In this document: piece after piece, positions 1 through 11,769 of the stretch
Layout: each line of letters begins with the position of its first letter
Position numbering within the stretch: position 1 is the first letter of the stretch
Assembly (NCBI GenBank): GCA_000934455.1
Contig: KN891936.1
Span: forward strand, 997-25,160
DNA: 24,164 bases
Reading direction: 5' to 3'
From: Apostichopus parvimensis
Taxonomy: Eukaryota > Echinodermata > Holothuroidea > Aspidochirotida > Stichopodidae
Made by a program: the position numbers and the translations under genes
The notes under the pieces: generated by a model
Seen by the model: the letters and a program-made list of their open reading frames with translations, nothing else
What the model was told of the DNA's origin: nothing
Databases searched by the model: none

Positions 1-5
1 ATCAG

Positions 6-13
6 TGACGTCA
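6..13. promoter_or_regulatory. Palindromic CRE (TGACGTCA)
   Basis: This is the full 8-bp CREB/ATF consensus. The longer 12-mer TGACGTCACCAT (6-17) recurs exactly at 911-922. Confidence 0.35.
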
Positions 14-724
14 CCATTTTGTTTATGATGTTATTACAATAATGAATATCTGCGAAAGATATAGTAAAGCGACGAAGCGTAACTTCCATATCGTTAGCAG
101 GTTATCAATAGCGACGCTTCTTGTCCACGTGATCGAGTTCACTGTTCCGTTTCTATCTCTTGGAACGCCAATACCTTTCAATCTTTTGATCTGTTGATCG
201 CTGTTTCATTACGTCTGTCCTTTCGGTTAACTGGTATTTTGTGTTTAAATGTAAACTGAGGTGTGATTTATGATATCCTATAGTCCAGGTGACGAGTTAT
301 GTGTCTTTTTTACTGCATTTATACTACTACGTTCTACTACCGCTGTCCTGAAAGCTCGGGTCAGTCGCCGAATCTCCCCCATGTAACGTAAAGTCGTATA
401 CTTGACGAATTACCTATTGGGAACAATATTAATGGGGTTTCTGATTCCTATATATTGCGCCTCAGGAAGTAACATATGTTCTTTCTTTCTGTTTGTAATG
501 TGTTTTGTTTTTTTAATATGTAAGGACAAGGACAGGTCATTGTGATGAGTTTTACAAAGGTTTGTTCTTGCCAAGTATTGAATCGTAACTGATAAGAATT
601 TTGTTAAAATTTGGATTTAGTCGGAAACATCAATGTATCTGTTGGACATGTACCTATTTCAGTTTCCTAACTTCCCTATACTGTAACTACCAGGCTTCCC
701 ACGTCAGTGAAATGCAGAGGTGTA

Positions 725-747
725 GGGGTGGGGGGGGGGGGGGGGGG
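725..747 (+). repeat. Poly(G) tract (18 G) with a preceding GGGG
   Basis: GGGG-T followed by 18 uninterrupted G at 730-747. It is the longest G run in the window and a candidate G-quadruplex. Its true length may be mis-assembled. Confidence 0.9.
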
Positions 748-871
748 ATTGAGGATTAAGAGAAGATCCGAGGCTAAAATACTTAAAGGACTATGTAAGC
801 TTGTTTATGTTGGAAGAGGGTGTAAAGTAAGGATTCATTATCCTATCAGACGCATTGCGAGGCGTCTTGAT

Positions 872-1024
872 GACGCATGCGCCCAAATGTGACGTCATGT
901 TTACAATTTCTGACGTCACCATGAATGGTTTACCAACGTCGATCAGATCCCTTCCAAGAAGTCACGACCTTTTAAGGAATCATAGGGAGGATAGGCCGCT
1001 ATACGTTTATAGCCTATATATAAG
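872..1024 (+). promoter_or_regulatory. Promoter-like cluster: NRF1-like site, two CREs, TATA-like box
   Basis: GACGCATGCGCCC (872-884) resembles an NRF1 site. Perfect palindromic CREs, TGACGTCA, lie at 890-897 and 911-918, 21 bp apart, which is about two helical turns. CREs are the binding sites of CREB/ATF proteins. TATATATAAG (1015-1024) lies about 100 bp downstream and could set a start near 1045-1055. No convincing coding exon follows, so this may be a promoter for a distant or non-coding transcript, an enhancer, or chance. Confidence 0.35.
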
Positions 1025-1642
1025 TCTGCAATCATTTACATTAATGAAAGTATCATCAGACAGGAAATGACGAAGTATAGATATAGCTATATTATAGTTT
1101 ACATTATTGGTCATATAGAAATATGATACCTAATACCTGGTATACAGAGTAGCAGGTTACAAACTTAAACTAAGGTGCATAGGCCTATTTGCCGTACACA
1201 CAACCAGGATGAAGATTGACGCACATCATACACAGATATCGTTCTCCTCAATTTTTTAATTAAATGATAAATTAATTTTGGTTTTAATGCAAACTTCACT
1301 TAAACATGGTTATACCTCCTCTCATAACATTATCATATATAGTAAATACACAAAGACTAAATACATGATATAGTCCAATAGACAACAGATTCAACGTCGA
1401 TAACAGTTGTAGGATATCCTATATAGTCGGACGACTCGATGATGAAAGGGTAACTGTGGTAAAAATTTGTCAACGAAAAACAGCTGTTCATCCCTTCGAG
1501 TGACGTCTGATTGTTCGCCTACAGTTAGCCAGGTGGGGTTGGGGATAGGGTAATGGGTGCAGCTTACGTAGCGGGCTGTAACTTATAACAGCACCCAATT
1601 GAGAGACATATCTTCACATTCTGATATGTGTTATTGAGGAGA
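1025..1642. other. Non-coding stretch after the promoter-like cluster
   Basis: AT-rich, no exon found. ATAGGCCTAT occurs at 1179-1188. If the 872-1024 cluster is a promoter, its transcript would start here, yet only very short frames are present. Confidence 0.55.
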
Positions 1643-1658
1643 GGGGGGGGGGGGGGGG
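1643..1658 (+). repeat. Poly(G) tract (16 G)
   Basis: Sixteen uninterrupted G, about 40 bp before a CCCT array on the same strand, with which it could pair. Confidence 0.9.
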
Positions 1659-1695
1659 AGGAATGGGAGTAGGAAATGTCAGTAAATGCTCTTCA

Positions 1696-1732
1696 TCCTC
1701 CCTCCCTCCCTCCCTCCCTCCCTCCCTCCTTC
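1696..1732 (+). repeat. (CCCT)n microsatellite
   Basis: About eight CCTC units on the plus strand. This mirror-symmetric pyrimidine run could form triplex DNA or an i-motif. It generates the Gly/Glu/Arg run in the minus-strand frame across it. Confidence 0.9.
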
Positions 1733-3158
1733 CCCGCCCATCTATATCACTAAGTAATGTCTGCAGCAAGAATGACTTGATTTTTCCCCTTTTCCTGCAA
1801 ACTCTGTCTTGAAATAAGTCAATGGGAAGGCATAATTTTGGGTCAATATTGAATGTGAAATTCGTAATTAAATCAAGAATCAAGCAAAGTGCAAAATACG
1901 TTGACAGGGTATATGGCGTTGAGATTCCTTTAAATTTCGCAAAGATATTACCTTTTGGTAAAATGAAAAAAAGAAAAGAAAGTAAGTTATGTATGTTCCC
2001 TAAAAGATGCCAAATCGTATGCAAATTCGTAGAAAATGTAAGCTGGACAGGAAACTTTGATTCCTGTTTTTGCAACACGAAGAGTTTCTGATTTAATTTC
2101 TTTGGCGATAATGGGTGCTGCTGGCCTCAAAAGGTAACGTGCATATTGTGGGAAATTTTCGGGAGACCGCTGGCAGATTAGAGGTTAGACCAAGGTATCG
2201 GCTGTTTCCGTTAATAGATGGTGTCTTCATGGGCAGATGTTGCTCAAGTATATTAACGAGAGCCGTTTGTTCATCTAGAAATATTTATTTATAGATACGA
2301 TGTTTTGATATTTTCAACGATCGCATTTAACGTATGTACGTATACGTTCTACATATACGTCTTCTGAGCGTTGCAGAAGCTGCACAACACATGAGTATAT
2401 GCCTTTATGAGTACTACTTTTAGTTCTGTTTGAAGTAACAAATGTTAACCGATAGGCCTATATTGGAATTTGAAATAGATTACAAATTCTTGTATAAAAT
2501 AACCGCATTCGGTTAGAAGACTGGCTTCCTGTTACCCAGTATTAGTTGGTTGCACAGGTACATGGATTATTGGAAACAATAATCGTAATACTTTCTTTAT
2601 AGTGTATTTGTCATTTTGTCGTGATTTTGCGCACGTAGCACTCTTAGATATTGGTAGAGCCACCGATACTGAATGTGGCTGATGTGCACATGAAACCATG
2701 TACTAATAATTCAACTTGCGAAGGAATCTCTACACGTGGCGGAAGGGCAATAATACTCACAGCATATCTTTATGGTCTTAAAGAGGATCCGGAAACAGTT
2801 GAACATTAAGTCAGCAATTGATAAACCTGGATAAATAGATTGATAGATATGTACTTTTGGGTGGGCTGGGTCAAAGGTCTTAAAAGTACTTGTTCCGCTT
2901 GACGTCCCGAAAATGACGATTAACATTAAGTCAATGAAGTAGCCTACCAATGAAGAAGATTATACCCTGCATGGAATAGAGAATATTTCCCTGCAAATGG
3001 TTTTAGTGACAGCTTTGGTGAGTCCTAGGATAAGTACTCGTGTAGAGATGATACGGTTTCCCTTTAACGCCATATCATATCTTTCCATTTTTTATCAGCA
3101 ACGGTACTTGAAAATCAAAGTGACGCAAATAGTCAGGACAAATATACGGTCATTGACG

Positions 3159-3166
3159 TGACGTCA
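3159..3166. promoter_or_regulatory. Palindromic CRE (TGACGTCA)
   Basis: A perfect CRE preceded by an overlapping half-site, giving TGACGTGACGTCA. It stands alone in non-coding DNA. Confidence 0.3.
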
Positions 3167-3237
3167 AGGTCTACTATGAACAAATTTAAAATGATAAGCC
3201 TCATACTTGACTCATTTGCATGTAGGAATGCCACCAG

Positions 3238-3250
3238 AAAAAAAAAAAAA
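3238..3250 (+). repeat. Poly(A) tract (13 A)
   Basis: Thirteen A with no retroposon body recognised to its left. Confidence 0.8.
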
Positions 3251-5990
3251 GGTTTAATGGGGCTCGATAGAGCAGTATACATCTAGTATATATGCATCAA
3301 TGCAGTTGTAAATTTATGAGTATTAAATGAGCTCGTGTGCTAATTTTGACGACTATTAACATGAGTGTTTTACAATGATGACAATGTACAACTCACTCAC
3401 AGTCAAACTAACATCTTATCAAGAGTGAAGTTTTACGTCTGCTAATACCTACAATAATTATACCTGAGGCTGAAACAACCTCTGTATCGCGAGGGAAACA
3501 TATATGTAGGTCTATATGTTGTACTCATCGGTCTGGTGGCCTCAACAAGTGATATATACAACAGTCGCATGAGGTTAAAATCAAAATGACAAACACAAAG
3601 TGAAAGTCATATACATATACATTACGCAAAAACATGGTTAAAACTCGTCCTATTACCACGGCAATACATACATATTCTTAACAGCATGCCAGGCTATATA
3701 GGCTGTTTTACCGAGTCCGTGGGAACGTGACAAATATATCACTCTTGCCATCAACTGTTGACAGTATCCTAAAATTTATAGACGGCTCAGCGAGTATTGG
3801 GAGTCCTATGAAAACGGGTGCTTTTTTTCTTCAAAATGCACCGAGCATGGTACCTAAGCATTCCATGGTCATAGGGATCAAGTAAAGCCAGTCAGATCCG
3901 AGGATGTGTACGGATGACGGAAATCAATGTTACGAGCAGACGTAACAAAGCTCCAGTCAAGAATTATGGCGTGAAAGGGATACCTGGCAATTGATGCCCA
4001 CAATATAGGCTTATACAGATAAACTCATTTCAGGACGGCATGAGGTATTTCAACTATAGGTATCTCTGCCTTTGTTTGCATTACATTTGAGCTAAAGTCA
4101 CACCCGGTGAACTAGCAATTATTGTCAGCCATCCAATATTTAAGTTTGATGGAGACCTTTGATAGAGATCCATGTGATATGATTCGATATTGAACTCGTT
4201 GAAAATAGTTGAAGTTCTGGTATTTTATTTCGTCGCTATAATACTACTTTAGTTATATCATTCATTTCCTTTCAGAGAACACTGCGATCTTTGCTCATTC
4301 TGCATGATCACAGGAAACGGACATAAATGATTACTGCAGGATTAGTCAGACTTGCGGCGTTTAATATCCCCCATCACTTGAAATATCACAACACATTATG
4401 GTAACAAATGTGTGCTAATTTAACACAGTGTTTTCACACAGAAACTTCACCTTTTGGCGGCCATGCGCTTCAACTTGAATCCCTTTCCTCATATTGGGGA
4501 TTTATCATGGAGTTGGTTGTAGGGAATACGGATCATATACCGGCTTTGCATGGAACGCCAAAATGGTCACAAGAAAGGACTACGTGGACCCTGGCTCCTC
4601 CGCCCATGTTACAACAGTATTTTGCATTCGCAAGAATAACCACACATTGCAAACGTGTGGTCAGTGATCTTATAAAGTAGGAAGGGCAGCCTTTACGAAA
4701 CCTTTCTGTTTTAGTTACATTCTGATGACTCAGTTTCAATAACAAGTGCGGGGTCTTCAGAGAAACGGGAAAAACCATTTACACGGCCTGTTCGTAGAAT
4801 TTAGGTCAAAATAGCTCAAAATTACTCAAAATTGTAAGGTGGATGTCGGTAACTCCCTCTCCGAGCCTGTGTAAACGGAAATAACACATCATTACACAGT
4901 TCATAGGATATTGAACCATGCAGGGAAACAGTGAGATATAACCGTAACCTGGTTTAATAGGACAACTATTGGTCGGTACAGGTGTCGAAGATTTTCCGAA
5001 TCAGGTGGCGCATAGTTAAGTCTTAATATATACTAGTTGATCGTCCGGTGATAACAAACACGTTCTTCACCTGTTTTGAGAAAGATCAAGGTTTTCTCCC
5101 AAAACCTGAGCATTGGCAGAATGTCTTGTACTGCTTTCTGAAGCGGTTTTAGGCGGAATACGACATTCCCAGTTAGCCGTTGTTAAATATGTTATAAGGT
5201 GACCTATTCCAACTCTTGTAGCGTAACTTAGTTTCGGAAGCCATGACGGCGTATGAATACACTTTTAGTATAAATATTAACCAAAAGGGCATCATGTAAT
5301 TTTGTTCATCGTTAGAGTAAATTCTGAATACAGATATTCCTTTGAAAGCATTTCTCAATCGCGTATGCCTCATGAAATTTCACATCCACATTCTGTATGC
5401 TCGATTCTACTAACCTTGTTGGAGAAAAACAATAATTCATAAAGAGGTGGATCTCATAACGTTCAGTCATAACACTTACAAAAAGGAAGCTCTTTCATAA
5501 ATCCTCTTCACTTGTTTTGCTTTGTGCATAGTCCCTGGATATTGTCAGGTAATGTTGGATCTGTCGGTTCGTCAATAATATCACAAATCAAGGGCGTCGA
5601 TTCGTCCCCCAGATCGTTCACCATGAATGACAATGGACTTGATTAGAATCATCAGTAAACAAACCTATACAGCTGTAAGATGTACTTGATCCTCACTCTA
5701 CCCCGCCCTTCCTTACCCCCACCTACTATATGTTTCCGGAAAACAAGTAGTTGTACCTACCAATTATTTTTCTATAATAAGAACCAACATTTATTTGTAA
5801 GCAATAATGAAATGTGGGTTCAGATATTGTGCAGAACAACCTGCGAAGAATTATAATTCGAATAAACTAATCACATTAATTAGAATTTAAAAAATCGTCA
5901 ATTCAAATGGCTTAGTTCCAGATTATAAAGATATGACTACTCGTATCGTTTATCACATTTTATTTAACATGCATCCAATAGCAACTTACG

Positions 5991-6025
5991 GGGGGAGAGG
6001 GGAGGGGGGGGGGGGGGAGTGGGGA
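5991..6025 (+). repeat. G-rich tract containing 14 G
   Basis: Purine-only G-rich DNA with 14 uninterrupted G at 6004-6017. Confidence 0.9.
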
Positions 6026-8090
6026 GGCGTTATACCATTGTCCTCATGTATAAATTTGGGAGGGACCTCTGTCCCGTTAGGAACGACGCTACTGTCACGA
6101 CGCACAGTCAATTGATCGGATGGATTATGTAGCTTTAATAACCTTGCCTGTTAAGATTTAGGACGCGGTACTAAGCTATCAGAATTCTTCGCATTTCGTC
6201 ATATTTATTTACGTACTCAAGCGTTTGTCTGCATGAATTAACGTGAATAATTCAATAAACCGAAGCAGAAATAAATAAAAAGATGCAGAGCTCATTTCTC
6301 TACCCGTCATACTCATCTCCCCATACTCAAAAAAAGTTAAATCGGAAAATGTTATTGTGTATTTGCAACATTTTTCAAGAACCTAATCAAATATTCCGAA
6401 CACATGTGTCATGAAATGAATATGAACCCAACATCCACTCTTCACGTACTGGCTGAGTCAACAATGCAAATAACTGTTGATATAAAAAGGGTTCAGTTTG
6501 GGGTTCTTGCTGATCATTAAAAATAGAGCGAAGGAATGTTATTTTAAGATCCTTGGCGCCCCGCGCCATTTTCCTTCTTGCGTCTAAAAAAAAGAAGCAT
6601 GTCCGTCAAACTGTGACACCTGGCCTCTTTTTCACCTTCCACCCAATGTAAGACTGAGGACTGGGGTTTCCATTCATTTTTTGAAAAAAAAACAAAGTTT
6701 GATGTATGTAGTAATTTAACATGACCGTTCGCTGATAACGGAATATGCTAATGGGAAATTATTGGTGATGTAAAGTATACTTATGATAAATTCTCTCGTG
6801 TTTCGAGATTTATGCACCGTTTCGATACTAACTATGAAAATAAACTTTACCGAACATTTTTAACTTGTGTTGATATGACCATAGATAGTCCCAAAGTGCT
6901 GAATAGATGTGCATGTTTTGTATTACCATATGCTGTACATCCACTGTGGATGAATTGCCTATAGGTGTGATGTAATCATTGAATGTTAATCGTGCACTCC
7001 GTATTATCTGCAAAGGTATTCAACTATTTTTTTTCAAATATTGGATAGGTCCCATTGATGGACCAAAGCAAGCAGTGACTGATTTGTTCCATGTTAACAG
7101 TATCTATCAAGAAGGCGCCAACCTGATAATAATTAACAAACAGGAATAATTATAAAAGAAAAACGTAATTATCTTGGCTATAAGCCAATGGGAGGAATTA
7201 CCGTACCTAAACCAAAGAGATGTATTTAACTTTTTTTTATAATAGTCTCTAGTCATGTCTGTATGAACTCTCTCTTTTATTCCCATTTTTAAGCTGATTT
7301 TTATCAACTGGTACGGAAATACCTCCAGCTGAACACGCATTATGACGTCGTTTGTACGCTAGACCTACTCATTGGCTCGCCTGCCTCTTGCAGATAGAGA
7401 TAATCATATTTCAGATGGTCTATGATAATTAAAAGTTGTAAATCCAGTGGATAAATAGAGCTGTCATGATTATGACGTAGAGGTTGGTTCTTGAATAAAC
7501 AGAGATAGCTGCCCTTGAGAGAGAACTATAGACTTCCCTTGCCATCATCGTGAAACCACACATGGAAGTTTATCGGGCTAGGGTACACAGAATGAATGGA
7601 GGTGATAAACCATGCACGTAGACAGTTATCAACACCGCTTTAAAACATGTCCATGTTTCTGATAATATGATGGAGAGGACCCTTCGCAAAGTGCAAACAA
7701 TCCTGATATATATTTTGGGAGATTTTAAGATGTCTTTTTATGTAGCGTGTCAAGTTTCCCGATATGGTTAAGTTAGCATAGATAAAAGGAACACCGTGAT
7801 AACGTTTAAGAAAAAAGGCTGATATGTTTTATTCCGGGTCATAGCTTGTAAGTATTATTTTGGGTATGTGAACGTTCTTTTATACGTCCCTTAAAAGTTG
7901 ATACAAAGTACTATTTTATGACAGCACCGACGTAAAGTCTCATCAAGGAGGTTTGGCACAGACCACCGGTGCTGCTGTTGCGGCAAATATGCCAGCACAT
8001 TAATAGTTTGGCCACCCTCCCTTTAAATATGACGCACCCACGTCGTTTGTAGTTTTGAATAAGTTACAAAGAAAGTTAACGAATTATCTG
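6026..8090. other. Non-coding stretch
   Basis: AT-rich, with no repeat or exon recognised and only short frames expected by chance. Confidence 0.55.
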
Positions 8091-8144
8091 TTCCCTCTCT
8101 CCACCAACCCCCTCCCCCACCCCTTCCCCCCACCCTTCCCCCTC
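8091..8144 (+). repeat. C/T-rich low-complexity tract
   Basis: A nearly pure pyrimidine stretch with repeated C4-C6 runs. The minus strand is G-rich and could form a G-quadruplex. Confidence 0.85.
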
Positions 8145-8800
8145 ATATTGATGTGTTGTGAACAAAGAAACCTTTCAGCTTTGATTTTACCTATATATAG
8201 CTTCTTGAAGATAATCTGAAATAAAACGTTTTTTATTAATATATTTATTCGTTCTATGCTGATACAGTTAGCCGGAAAAGAGAATGTCAAATAACAAAGA
8301 TATCATCAGATTATAAATGGCACATAAATTGCTTACATTCACACATGCTTCTATCAGGGATCCGCCATTTGCTTATATACAGTGGGTGTTAGAAGTCCAC
8401 CGATGCGTTTTAACAGGGAGCGGTATCTCTAGTAGTTATTGCAATTAATGCGACATGGATCATTGATTCTACAGACAACCGATGGTACCTCTCATTTCTA
8501 TTTTGGCAAAACAGCCGTTCTCTTTGTCGGGGTATTCGACTCATGTTTGTTTAAGGGCTTAAAGGATGTGCAAGAGTAACATGAAATATGGTAGTCCAAC
8601 TCGACCACCAAAGATTCAAAGCTCACGCCACCGCTATGAAAACCTGTCAGCTTATATATCAGAGAATTATGTATTTGAAGATATGATTCTTCTATCTATA
8701 TTGACATGTGGACTATAGAGACGGGTAAATGAAACATTTCTCTCATGGTTTTAAGAGGAACCCATGGTTCATGGTGAACTCTCCTGGATGTTTGCTTTAC
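8145..8800. other. Non-coding stretch before the 189-bp-period repeat
   Basis: Nothing recognised. Confidence 0.5.
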
Positions 8801-9135
8801 ATATCATCCGCTGACGCCAGAACAAGGTCAGTAGGATGCATAAAGCCAAAGGAAGTAGAAAGATGGAAATAGACAGCAGTGCAATGGACGAAAAAACATG
8901 AAGTCGATTGAAATGCGATATTATAATGAGTTGACCTAAGGTTATATAACAAAATGGAATAGCGAAAACAGTTTTTATTTTAGTATGCTATATCATCCGC
9001 TGACGCCTGAACAAGGTCAGTAGGATGCATAAAGCCAAAGGAAGAAGAAAGATGGACAAAAAACATGAAGTCGATTGAAATGTGATATTATAATGAGTTG
9101 ACCTTAGGATATAACAAAATGGAATAGCGAAAACA
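8801..9135 (+). repeat. Two-copy direct repeat, about 170 and 146 bp, period 189
   Basis: Copy 1 (8801-8970) and copy 2 (8990-9135) both open with ATATCATCCGCTGACGCC and close with GGAATAGCGAAAACA. Copy 2 lacks an internal block of about 23 bases, present near 8867-8890 in copy 1, plus a few scattered bases. They are separated by 19 T-rich bases. A 66-codon minus-strand frame over copy 2 (8988-9188) has no recognisable motif. Confidence 0.9.
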
Positions 9136-9561
9136 TCTTTTTTTTTTTTGCTTGAGTTTGATATCATACCGTAATAGGTATACAACAAGTAGTATGTTTG
9201 TAACTGAATAGAGGTCGTAGTTCACCTTTGAGCCGGTATTCCTGTAAGATCTTGAAATATTTAGACCAATGCCGAGACAGGAAAACTGTCAGACGATGAT
9301 GTGTATACATTTAAAAGTAATGCGAAAACTTTAGTGAAAAAAAAAAATTCGTAATGTATTTGCGAATGTTAATACTATTCTGCTTCTTACGCACGTATAA
9401 TACAAACTCTTTCTCTCTATCTCATTCTCAAAATATTACGTTTGAAAAAACTGATATCAGTGATCGGCTTTGAAGAACTTTACTCTTGCCTTATCGGATT
9501 TCTTTATATGAAGATAAAGACATACGTCCGCCCATGGCAAGTTAAAAAACGCCTTACTTGG

Positions 9562-9604
9562 TAAAAAGAAAAAAAAGAAGCAAAAAAAAAACAAAAAAAA
9601 AACA
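9562..9604 (+). repeat. A-rich low-complexity tract
   Basis: Runs of A broken by single G or C bases, just left of the CRE at 9616. No retroposon body was recognised. Confidence 0.85.
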
Positions 9605-9615
9605 AGGGTCCAAAA

Positions 9616-9623
9616 TGACGTCA
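9616..9623. promoter_or_regulatory. Palindromic CRE (TGACGTCA)
   Basis: A perfect CRE just after an A-rich tract. Its context, TGACGTCACC, matches the sites at 6 and 911. Confidence 0.3.
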
Positions 9624-11119
9624 CCTTGTTGGATCAAGAGGTGAAAGATCTTTCAGCACAGTGTGCGACGTTCTTTAACACTCTTTGAAGAAGTTGTCTG
9701 GAATGTCAAACTTTTGAGAATTGTTAAGTTGAAAGAAAGAGACATAGCAGTTGAATTGTCACCGTTTCCGCTACCGCTTCTCAAAGGATGACTTTTCTTA
9801 ACATCTCCCTTGTGAGTGAGGCCCTATAGAATCCTTGCAACATGTATATCAATCAATAACTCAATCAAAGTTCAGTTGGACCATTTAAAAATAATAAACG
9901 AAGTCAGGGCGCCTTTTGTAATGATAAATAGGTTGAAACATTTCCAGTGGTCATAGGTTAAACGGTTATACTCTAAAAACGTGTCTATTTGGCTTCAAAC
10001 CGGCACATTGACTCGTTTACAAGTTTGGTTTGATGTTTCATTTGGCGACTGATAAGACTAACTGTTTGGTCTACATTTATCTCCGTGGTTGAGAAAGTGC
10101 AGGGTACCTTAATAGTTAATTGATCGTGATGATACCGAAGGATGAAACTGTGCTCGCGTGAACTTCGGATTCCATTTGGTTCATATACATTTACAACCTT
10201 TAGTATTCAGTCAAAAAAGGTTTTATTGAAAAAATCGCTCTGAACAAAAATCACAAGTCGGAAATAAATTCTTTAGTCAAAAATTCTTAGTTGGTACAAG
10301 ACGTTGCCATTTATTTCCACCAATTCTTTTCTTCAGAAACTAAGTTGGAAATTTTAAATTCTGCTGTTGGTCTTATTTAATTTATGAGCAAACGTTTGTA
10401 AACAACTTATAATATAAGTAATATAAGTTACAATATAAGTAAGAAATGTTTGAAAGATCGACAAACGTTTTCCATTCCTACATTGACAAATTCAGATAAT
10501 TTCCATTCGTCTCCACCTTGCAAATCGCGTAAGTCATGTAAAATTAATTTTTCGACTAAATTATGAAACTTATTCTATTGATATGGGAGAGAGGGCGCAA
10601 ACAGGTTTCAGTACTGGCTTTAAAGCTAATGCCGAGCGTTATTTACGGTACCTTAAATAATACCCATGCATCCTTTTTGGGAATCATTTGAAAATATAAA
10701 GACCATGCAATGACCTCTGTCTTAGTATACTTTCATTCATCATTTTCTCTACCTTTATTTATTCATCGATTAGCCATTTCGGGGATGTAACGAATTTTAT
10801 TTGACAAACCTATAGCTGTCTTTTCCAATAGTTATCTAACATCAAACAAAATGATTTGCCCTTGAGCTTACAGAGAAATAATCAATCTTATCGGTCCTTT
10901 CTATAGGAAAAGGTCATGACATTGAACGACTTTAATGTAAATATACAATAAAAACAGCAACGTTATTTACATTCATGATGAACGTTGGCAATGTCATTCC
11001 AGGTACAAATCTCATATTGGTTAGGTAGTATCTTCACATCGTAAATCACTCTCGTAGAGTAAATTTGTACCATGTTTCCATGACTTCCGTCCTTTAACAT
11101 AACATAAACAAGTCTAGAC

Positions 11120-11147
11120 TTTTTTTTCTCATCTTTTTTTTTTTTTT
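11120..11147 (+). repeat. Poly(T) tracts
   Basis: Eight T, CTCATC, then fourteen T. The tract could be the reversed tail of a retroposed sequence, but no body or target duplication was found. Confidence 0.8.
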
Positions 11148-11216
11148 GGATTCTGTGTATTCTACCAACTCGGAGATCGCTGGCTATCGTCTAACGTCTC
11201 CGGCACGAGGTATAAT

Positions 11217-11226
11217 GTCACGTGAC
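11217..11226. promoter_or_regulatory. Palindromic E-box GTCACGTGAC
   Basis: The 10-bp palindrome matches the USF/TFEB-type (CLEAR) E-box consensus. It lies in a locally CpG-richer patch (about 11170-11285), with no adjacent gene seen. Confidence 0.25.
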
Positions 11227-11410
11227 TGAGACGGTAGATCGTAAAAACATCACGCCCAAGCAGAAGAGGCATCTCGGAAAGGGTGACAACAATAATACAT
11301 TAATTTTGTTTTAAACGATTTATAAATGAAATAAATCTATTACACCGCAAACAAAAGCCTTCAAGTTTTGTTTCTTCCTGGCGACGGCGTTCTTTTGAAC
11401 ACTGCCTTTG

Positions 11411-11462
11411 GGTAAGATATTTATATACATTTATATTTATATATAAAGATATTTATATATTC
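11411..11462 (+). repeat. TTTATA-type AT-rich simple repeat
   Basis: Irregular repeats of TATTTATATA, almost without G or C. Confidence 0.8.
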
Positions 11463-11665
11463 CGATGACGGTTTATCAAACCCAACCCTTTGAACCTTTA
11501 GTAACTAATGACAGGCTACTTCAGTTTCCTGTGCATCTGCATCGCGGCCCACTCAACGTTAAAAGTAATTCCAATTCGTTTTTTTTTTCTTGAATTAATT
11601 AGTCCCAGTATGTAGTGACAATGGAAATCATTGGTGGATTTGCTTTCTACGTTCTTTATTAGTAT

Positions 11666-11690
11666 TATTGATCAATATAATTGATCAATA
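11666..11690. repeat. Perfect inverted repeat, 11-bp arms, 3-base loop
   Basis: TATTGATCAAT, ATA, ATTGATCAATA. It is a short hairpin or cruciform candidate. Confidence 0.85.
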
Positions 11691-11753
11691 CGCTCCTTCT
11701 GTAGTGGTAGAATGAGATAAAGACCAATTTTTTAGCAGTTTTGTCAAATATGA

Positions 11754-11769
11754 AGTGGTATATACCACT
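11754..11769. repeat. Perfect 16-bp palindrome
   Basis: AGTGGTATATACCACT is its own reverse complement. It lies 64 bp right of the 11666 inverted repeat. Confidence 0.8.

Larger units (their letters stand above)
1..840. other. Non-coding stretch, left edge
   Basis: No supportable gene. It holds the CRE at 6-13 and the 18-G tract. The 61-codon frame at 707-892 is made largely by the G tract (poly-Gly) and is not believed. Confidence 0.6.
1733..5990. other. Long non-coding stretch
   Basis: No gene that I can support. Contents noted: ATAGGCCTAT at 2452-2461, a CRE at 3159, the A tract at 3238, and an unrecognised 90-codon plus-strand frame at 4408-4680 that has no known motif and overlaps an equally open minus-strand frame. 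Confidence 0.55.
9136..11665. other. Non-coding stretch
   Basis: AT-rich and low-complexity. It holds the A-rich tract, the CRE at 9616, the T tracts, the E-box at 11217 and the TTTATA repeat. A cluster of ATATAAGTAA-like repeats lies near 10407-10441. Confidence 0.55.

Noticed and set aside
1614..2078. Longest open frame in the window (minus strand, 154 codons)
   Set aside because: Its C-terminal third is poly-Gly/Glu/Arg and poly-Pro produced by the CCCT and G tracts. The rest has no recognisable motif and overlaps an open plus-strand frame.
4408..4680. 90-codon plus-strand frame as a gene
   Set aside because: No family motif, no clear splice or poly(A) context, and an 81-codon minus-strand frame overlaps it. 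The length is compatible with chance.
5480..5645. Stop-free plus-strand stretch of about 60 codons
   Set aside because: It lacks an early ATG and convincing splice sites. Its length is expected by chance.
9562..9604. A-rich tract as the tail of a retroposed gene or SINE
   Set aside because: No retroposon body, internal promoter or flanking target duplication could be identified.
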